The position numbers and the translations under genes are program-made. A stretch of 35,778 nt of DNA from Rhodocyclaceae bacterium (GTDB lineage: Bacteria; Pseudomonadota; Gammaproteobacteria; Burkholderiales; Usitatibacteraceae). Below the pieces are notes generated by a model that worked only from the letters and a program-made list of their open reading frames with translations, was not told the DNA's origin and did no database searches. The stretch covers positions 1 through 35,778 of the forward strand of contig JADCIX010000065.1 in the NCBI GenBank assembly GCA_020247545.1, written 5' to 3'. The first letter of the stretch is position 1. Each line of letters starts with the position of its first letter. Of the stretch, positions 32,755 through 35,778 are shown in pieces.

Positions 32755-32980
32755 CTTGGGCGTCAACGTACGCGTCTATCAGACGACGGATCATTCGCTG
32801 ATATTGCGTTTGATGTTTTATCGCTTCGGACTTGAAAAAATCGATGCTCTTCTTGCTGAGAGCCAAGGTGACCTTCACGCCCTCCTCTCGAAACGCCAAC
32901 TCTTCAGGCGATGGAAGGAAATCCGGGAGCACCTGAATCCGACCCAGGGGCTCATTCGTGTAGTTTGTTTTCACGCTCAT
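32705..32980 (-). CDS. brnA: BrnA-type antitoxin
   Basis: This 91-residue protein is predicted to neutralise BrnT and repress the operon. It begins MSVKTNYTNEPLGRIQVLPD. The ribbon-helix-helix part is VKVTLALSKKSIDFFKSEAI followed by HQTQYQRMIRRLIDAYVDAQ, the usual BrnA/CopG-like ending. A basic tail of about 17 residues (LTRRSTGRTTKRRAT) follows, encoded by the attC-like site, so it was probably acquired by cassette formation. The ATG at 32980 lies 29 bp inside the toxin gene, so the pair is translated in a coupled way, toxin first, as in known brnTA operons. The pair sits in an integron cassette, where toxin-antitoxins are thought to stabilise the array. Confidence 0.8.
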   Translation of the reverse strand: MSVKTNYTNEPLGRIQVLPDFLPSPEELAFREEGVKVTLALSKKSIDFFKSEAIKHQTQYQRMIRRLIDAYVDAQALTRRSTGRTTKRRAT

Positions 32981-33242
32981 ACGCAGCCTTTCCTTTGCGC
33001 CAATAGCCAGCGCCAATTATTCGAATAACCGAAGCACGATACGTAAACCGCACCGTGAGGATCCCGCCATCAACTTCGCCGAAACAATAAAACCGATCTT
33101 CGGTTTGGCTGTGGGAAACATCCTTGGCAATCACGCGCCTTGGGTCAGCGAATGCATATTGGGCGCGCCCAAAGGAAACGCGGTGCTTCAGCTGGTTTTC
33201 AGCATCCTTTTCCGGATCCCAATCGAAGCGCGTACTTGCCAT
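32952..33242 (-). CDS. brnT: BrnT-type ribonuclease toxin
   Basis: This 96-residue protein belongs to the BrnT family, RelE-fold ribonuclease toxins that stop translation. Family features are FDWDPEKDAENQLKHRVSFG, the YAFADPRRVIAKD segment, DRFYCFGEVDGGILTVRFTY and the C-terminal VIRIIGAGYWRKGKAAYERE (related to IRIISARxAxxxERxxYE). The region normally reading ISAR is IGAG here, so the usual arginine is missing and activity may differ. The ATG at 33242 is chosen over an in-frame TTG at 33248. It starts about 55 bp after a GTTAG junction that ends the 114-bp repeated element. brnA overlaps its 3' end. Confidence 0.85.
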   Translation of the reverse strand: MASTRFDWDPEKDAENQLKHRVSFGRAQYAFADPRRVIAKDVSHSQTEDRFYCFGEVDGGILTVRFTYRASVIRIIGAGYWRKGKAAYERENKLHE

Positions 33243-33295
33243 CCGCAAAGCTTATCACTTGGCAATATAAAACGCCATATTTTTGTATGGGCGCT

Positions 33296-33409
33296 CTAAC
33301 TCAATGTAAAGACGCAAAATGCCGCTTATCGCGGCAGTCGATCTCCCAATCATGTTGTAGATAACTGACTAAGTACCCATTCTAGTCAATCGCTTCTCGC
33401 TCAACCTTC
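33296..33409 (-). repeat. 114-bp repeated element, copy 1 (upstream of brnT)
   Basis: About 92% identical (105 of 114 positions by eye) to 35241-35354 in the same orientation. On the minus strand it ends CATTGAGTTAG and is followed directly by the brnT cassette, so the end has the GTTAG crossover core. Inside are a perfect hairpin (TGCCGC-TTATC-GCGGCA) and a possible promoter toward the cassette: TTGACT (33384-33389) and AGTTAT (33361-33366), 17 bp apart. It may be an attI-like site, a long attC or a promoter element. Confidence 0.75.
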
Positions 33410-33508
33410 ACTTATCGTCCCCACTGGCGGAAACGCCGAAAGCAACTCACTTCACATGTGTAGGCACGAACAAAGCAGACGCTTTGCACAAACTGAAACG
33501 CGTTGACT

Positions 33509-33548
33509 GACGGACATTTCAAGGCATAAATGCTTGAAACTACCCGTC
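33509..33548. repeat. REP-like palindromic element in the cassette region
   Basis: GACGGACATTTCAAG and CTTGAAACTACCCGTC are imperfect complements around a small inner stem (GCAT/ATGC). The outer GACGG/CCGTC and the TTTCAAG segment resemble the element at 21322-21361. The surrounding 255 bp between the GNAT gene and repeat copy 1 show no convincing gene. Confidence 0.45.
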
Positions 33549-33664
33549 CTTGCGTGTGTTTATCTCATCGGGCCGTAGTAGACGCGGGTATCGTATTCAA
33601 GCGTGACAACTCCGCGCACTTGATGTGCGTCGAATACTTCGCGGACACACGCGATTCACGCTGC

Positions 33665-34174
33665 CTACAGCGCCAACGACATAACGACGCTCGTATAGTT
33701 TGTGTCGGGCCGCCAGTCGCATGCCCCGACAACCTTGTAGCCCCAAGCTTCGTACATTGCGATGAGCGCGTGAGCAGGCGCTGCGGTGTCGAGTGCCATG
33801 GTCTTGCCGCCGTTGCGCAAAGCATGGGAAAGCGCAGCCTCGTGCAGTGCCTTGCCTAGGCGAAGACCCTTGAAGGCAGGCGCAACAGCGAACTGACATA
33901 TGGTCCACGTCGTTGGATCACGGTATAGCGCTACTTCCGAAGCCGACTGCGGTGGACGAACTGTAATGGTGCCCAAATATGCGCCATTGGATTCTGCGAC
34001 AAGGCCATGACCGGATGCAAAGCGTGCTGCGGTGTCTTTGACGCTTTGGTGTGTGCCCCAGTAGCGCAAGCCTTTTGCGGCGTGCGGCGCATAGGCGGCA
34101 TGGATGAGTTCGGTGAGCAATTCCATGTTGTCACCGAGCGTGAGATCACGAATGACGGGTACGAGGTGCGGCAT
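33665..34174 (-). CDS. GNAT-family acetyltransferase (cassette gene)
   Basis: This 169-residue protein starts MPHLVPVIRDLTLGDNMELL. It shows a GNAT acetyl-CoA loop in QFAVAPAFKGLRLGKALHEAAL and a C-terminal MYEAWGYKVVGACDW. The loop is GLRLGKAL rather than the usual RGxGxGxxL. The substrate is unknown; the early AHAAKGLRYWGTHQSVKDTAARF segment is typical of acetyltransferases acting on small molecules or proteins. The start lies only a few bases from the end of an attC-like site (34183), as expected for a cassette gene. Acetyltransferases are among the commonest cassette products, some giving antibiotic resistance; none is implied here. Confidence 0.85.
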   Translation of the reverse strand: MPHLVPVIRDLTLGDNMELLTELIHAAYAPHAAKGLRYWGTHQSVKDTAARFASGHGLVAESNGAYLGTITVRPPQSASEVALYRDPTTWTICQFAVAPAFKGLRLGKALHEAALSHALRNGGKTMALDTAAPAHALIAMYEAWGYKVVGACDWRPDTNYTSVVMSLAL

Positions 34175-34182
34175 ATTTGTGG

Positions 34183-34255
34183 GTCTTTACGTTTGACCTG
34201 AGGGGCGGGCAAAAGGTGCAGCCTTTTGGGCATCCCCTCGATGGAAGGGGTAGGC
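34183..34255 (-). repeat. attC-like site, degenerate, between the two cassette GNAT genes
   Basis: On the minus strand it starts GCCTACC (one base from RYYYAAC) just after the upstream gene's stop and ends CAAACGTAAAGAC. It parallels the CAAACGTTAGGC end of the neighbouring site. GAGGGG/CCCCTC and CAAAAGG/CCTTTTG stems fold it into a hairpin. The crossover core GTAAAGA departs from GTTRRRY, so the site may be inactive. Confidence 0.55.
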
Positions 34256-34256
34256 G

Positions 34257-34655
34257 TCACGGCCCAACCTTGGCAGTGCGTTCCATGGCTACCTCAGAAA
34301 CTTTGAAGCCAAGTTTCTCATAGAAACCGAAGATGCCCGGCCTTGCTGCGCGAAGAACCCATGTAACGCGCTCGTCTGAGCCCATAACAGCTTGGACCAG
34401 GGCTCTTCCTATACCCGTGCCACGAAGTGCCTCTTCGACGACGACCATTGAGATGTACCCGTTGGTCATTCCATCCGTGAGCGCGCGGATGAAGCCAACA
34501 ACCCGACCTTCCTCTACGGCAACAAGCGCCGACTGGGAGCGAGAGACAAGCCTTGCGAACTCTTCGGCATTTGAGACCTTGCGATCCCATCCGGCGGAAA
34601 GCAGCAGATGTCTTGCGACTTCGATCTCTTCTGACAGGATTGTGCGGATTTCCAT
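34257..34655 (-). CDS. GNAT-family acetyltransferase (cassette gene)
   Basis: This 132-residue protein starts [20 protein letters not shown]. It has the N-terminal helix, a central strand [20 protein letters not shown], the acetyl-CoA loop [20 protein letters not shown] with the classic RGxGIG, and a C-terminal [17 protein letters not shown]. The ATG at 34655 is preferred: it lies 11 bases after the GTTAGGC crossover of the attC site, giving the minimal leader TTAGGCGTCAC usual for cassettes. A longer in-frame start (34685) would read through the recombination site. The length and layout resemble many single-domain GNATs; the substrate is unknown. Confidence 0.88.
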   Translation of the reverse strand: MEIRTILSEEIEVARHLLLSAGWDRKVSNAEEFARLVSRSQSALVAVEEGRVVGFIRALTDGMTNGYISMVVVEEALRGTGIGRALVQAVMGSDERVTWVLRAARPGIFGFYEKLGFKVSEVAMERTAKVGP

Positions 34656-34660
34656 GTGAC

Positions 34661-34741
34661 GCCTAACGTTTGAGGTAAGGGGCAACGCCGCTAGGCGTTG
34701 TCCAGTGAACGAAGTGAACGGCCTTGACCGAATTGTTAGCC
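34661..34741 (-). repeat. attC site (81 bp), the clearest in the array
   Basis: On the minus strand it begins GGCTAACAATTCGGTCAAGGC and ends GCCCCTTACCTCAAACGTTAGGC when its two halves are read in turn; their complements match with the usual unpaired bases. The GGCTAAC core contains the TAA stop of the GIY-YIG gene, and GTTAGGC is followed after 5 bases by the next gene's ATG. The central stem AACGCC-TAGC-GGCGTT is perfect. This is the standard layout of an integron cassette recombination site. Confidence 0.85.
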
Positions 34742-35224
34742 GCCATTCGCTCTGCCAATGGTGAGACTGTATTTTGGGGCGTTCTTTTTGTTATTGAACT
34801 CCGGCAAAGTGCCGTGTCTTTTTACGAATTCCGCAAAGCAGTCATATTCAAATTTGGCGACCTCGCCCATAACGATTAGGTCTTTGGGTTGGTTTGATTT
34901 TACGTCGCAAGGAAATGATGCTACGGAGATAAAAAGAGCGTTAACAAGTTGTTGGTAGTTTTGATATTTGTATCGAACTCGGTCGGCACCACCATGCCCA
35001 GTTTTTCCGACTATCGTGTTGTCAAATTGCTTTAGTCGAGCCCGCAGGCCGCCAGCAGAGTTTGTCATTCCGATATAGATGATTTGTTTCACCCACTCAA
35101 AAACGCTGGATGGGTTGAATTGGTCGTTGGCAAGAGCACAGACGTAGATTCCAGGGTGTTCCATACCGCAGAGAGAGTTTCTCTCTGACCACGTTGCCCA
35201 TTGTGTAAATTTGCTCTCGTACAC
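34736..35224 (-). CDS. GIY-YIG-domain protein (cassette gene)
   Basis: This 162-residue protein has the GIY-YIG nuclease core: PGIYVCAL (GIY at 25-27), [20 protein letters not shown] (YIG at 50-52, with the conserved arginine nearby) and a downstream Glu in [12 protein letters not shown]. The two halves are about 23 residues apart, longer than the usual 10-15, which points to a divergent member. The start is a GTG at 35224 preceded by AGGAG. An upstream GTTAG junction of the 114-bp element lies 17 bp away, and its stop codon TAA is part of the following attC site. As a cassette gene it could be a defence nuclease or a remnant homing enzyme. The target is unknown. Confidence 0.75.
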   Translation of the reverse strand: MYESKFTQWATWSERNSLCGMEHPGIYVCALANDQFNPSSVFEWVKQIIYIGMTNSAGGLRARLKQFDNTIVGKTGHGGADRVRYKYQNYQQLVNALFISVASFPCDVKSNQPKDLIVMGEVAKFEYDCFAEFVKRHGTLPEFNNKKNAPKYSLTIGRANGG

Positions 35225-35240
35225 GGGTGCTCCTAGGCGA

Positions 35241-35354
35241 CTAACTCAATGTAGAGACGCGAAATGCCGCTTATCGCGGCAGTCGGTTTCCCAATCATGT
35301 TGTAGATAACTGACTAAGCACCCATTCTAGTCAATCGCTTATCGTTCAGCCTGC
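35241..35354 (-). repeat. 114-bp repeated element, copy 2 (upstream of the GIY-YIG cassette)
   Basis: This matches copy 1 (33296-33409) at about 105 of 114 positions, in the same orientation. It is again followed, on the minus strand, by GTTAG and a cassette gene. The internal hairpin and the putative TTGACT/AGTTAT promoter are unchanged. This copy is the first array feature next to the IS110-like element, where an integron integrase would be expected but is missing. Confidence 0.75.
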
Positions 35355-35466
35355 TTCTGCACCAACAGAATCGCCAAACCCAGCAAACGCCAATTGTGCG
35401 GGCATGGAAAAACGCGACGATCATCAAAAGGGGAACTTCTAAAAACCTCAAAATTGCCGTCATTTC

Positions 35467-35541
35467 AGCGCAGGCTGGAATCCAGTCCACAGCAAGATCA
35501 ATGAGTTACGAAGGTCTGGGTCCGAGCCTGCGCTGGGACGA
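35467..35541. repeat. GC-rich inverted repeat element with CTGGGACGAC end
   Basis: The segment opens AGCGCAGGCTGGAATCCAG and closes CTGGGTCCGAGCC then TGCGCTGGGACGAC. The 10-bp outer arms are exact complements and CTGGAATCCAG is itself a short palindrome. It is a dispersed type of intergenic repeat, related to the one at 25618-25716. Confidence 0.5.
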
Positions 35542-35592
35542 CGGAGTTTTTATTGACCCGGCAACTAAACATGAATAACTAAGAAAACCCCG

Positions 35593-35615
35593 CTCCCGCG
35601 CAGGCGGGAGCCTAA
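35593..35615 (+). terminator. Possible intrinsic terminator
   Basis: CTCCCGC (35593-35599), loop GCAG, and GCGGGAG (35604-35610) form a perfect 7-bp stem followed by CCTAATTTT. The GCGGGAG-type stem is also typical of dispersed repeats, so terminator activity is uncertain. Confidence 0.35.
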
Positions 35616-35639
35616 TTTTGCGTGGCAAGCGCGCGGTGA

Positions 35640-35778
35640 AATTAATGAAATGGACGCCCCCTACCTGCAACGGCATCGAAGTGCCAAAGTGGAAGTGTCA
35701 TCAACCACCAAAAGTAGGAGGAGGCGTCATGAAAGAGATTAAGGTAATTGGACTGGATTTGGCAAAGAATGTATTTCA
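35640..35778 (+). mobile_element. Left end of an IS110-family insertion sequence (runs off the window)
   Basis: The transposase fragment starting at 35729 is preceded by a GC-rich non-coding stretch starting about TGGACGCCCCCTACC (35650). In the IS110 group the non-coding left end encodes a structured bridge RNA that guides insertion. The exact left boundary and group (IS110 or IS1111) cannot be fixed from this window; the start given is approximate. Confidence 0.5.
35729..35778 (+). CDS. IS110-family transposase, N-terminal fragment (runs off the window)
   Basis: Sixteen full codons read MKEIKVIGLDLAKNVF. The start matches IS110/IS1111 transposases, whose DEDD RuvC-like domain opens with GLDLAKNVFQ or GIDVAK; the first catalytic aspartate is in LDLAK. 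A strong AGGAGGAGG lies six bases before the ATG, supporting the start. The rest of the protein, including the C-terminal transposase domain with its serine, is outside the window. Confidence 0.8.
   Translation, partial: MKEIKVIGLDLAKNVF

Larger units (their letters stand above)
35355..35640. other. Non-coding stretch with repeats between the array and the IS110-like element
   Basis: No gene is supported here. It contains an inverted repeat at 35467-35541 with perfect arms AGCGCAGGCT (35467-35476) and AGCCTGCGCT (35525-35534), related in type to the element at 25618-25716. A hairpin CTCCCGC-GCAG-GCGGGAG (35593-35610) is followed by TTTT and may be a terminator. An integrase gene on the plus strand would be expected here in a complete integron, and none is present. 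Confidence 0.5.

Noticed and set aside
33296-33409. CRISPR-type repeat
   Set aside because: There are only two long copies, about 1.9 kb apart, without regular spacers or cas genes.
33576-33660. Short minus-strand reading of about 30 codons (VREVFDAHQVRGVVTLEYDT) after the cassette GNAT gene
   Set aside because: It looks protein-like but follows a stop directly and has no start codon. It could be a remnant of a lost cassette gene, which I cannot support further.
35396-35578. 60-codon plus-strand frame where an integron integrase might start
   Set aside because: The reading crosses a dispersed inverted repeat and has no tyrosine-recombinase motif.
1-35778. tRNA or rRNA genes
   Set aside because: No cloverleaf with a GTTCRANNC T-arm and no rRNA segment was recognised on either strand by reading; a tRNAscan run would settle it.

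Overview
The window looks like a chromosomal segment of a proteobacterium, most likely a betaproteobacterium. The reasons are a run of ordinary housekeeping genes (tktA, rsmE, argA with fused kinase and acetyltransferase domains, yggX, phoU, rpiA, ilvA) and the thiS-thiG followed by trmB neighbourhood, which is familiar from that class. The genus cannot be named from the sequence alone. Both ends are mobile DNA: the first bases of an IS30-like transposase on the left and the first bases of an IS110-like transposase on the right.

Left part (1-5.9 kb): an IS30-like end, a lone arsS (arsenosugar radical SAM enzyme), a NotI/EagI-type restriction endonuclease overlapping its C5-cytosine methyltransferase, then transketolase. 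From 5.9 to 11.7 kb are the polyamine pair speH-speE, and on the other strand a three-gene ABC efflux operon (ATPase, long FtsX-type permease, HlyD adaptor). From 12.0 to 14.6 kb is a YgiB/YgiC/YjfL-like operon: DUF1190 lipoprotein, a GNAT acetyltransferase, a glutathionylspermidine-synthase-like ATP-grasp ligase and a DUF350 membrane protein. The 5' end of the ligase gene is duplicated in front of it. Spermidine made by speH-speE is a plausible but unproven substrate for that ligase.

Middle part (14.6-31.3 kb): an inositol-monophosphatase-family enzyme, rsmE, argA, yggX, phoU, rpiA, ilvA, a 45-residue cysteine protein, a DUF2141 exported protein with a Tat-exported carotenoid oxygenase, a small membrane protein with a LytS/LytTR two-component pair, a YjdF-like membrane protein, thiS-thiG, an outer-membrane barrel protein, rlmI and trmB. 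The response regulator is preceded by a 46-codon reading frame that begins with nearly the same ten residues and ends in an ATGA overlap with it.

Right part (31.4-35.8 kb): a FecR-domain protein, then what I read as an integron gene-cassette array with no integrase in view. All genes lie on the minus strand and are separated by attC-like sites with GTTRRRY/RYYYAAC ends. Cargo: a GIY-YIG protein, two GNAT acetyltransferases, a BrnT/BrnA toxin-antitoxin pair and a four-helix membrane protein. A 114-bp element, about 92% identical between its two copies, lies directly upstream of two of the cassettes and ends each time at a GTTAG junction. This array and its repeated element are the most unusual part of the window.
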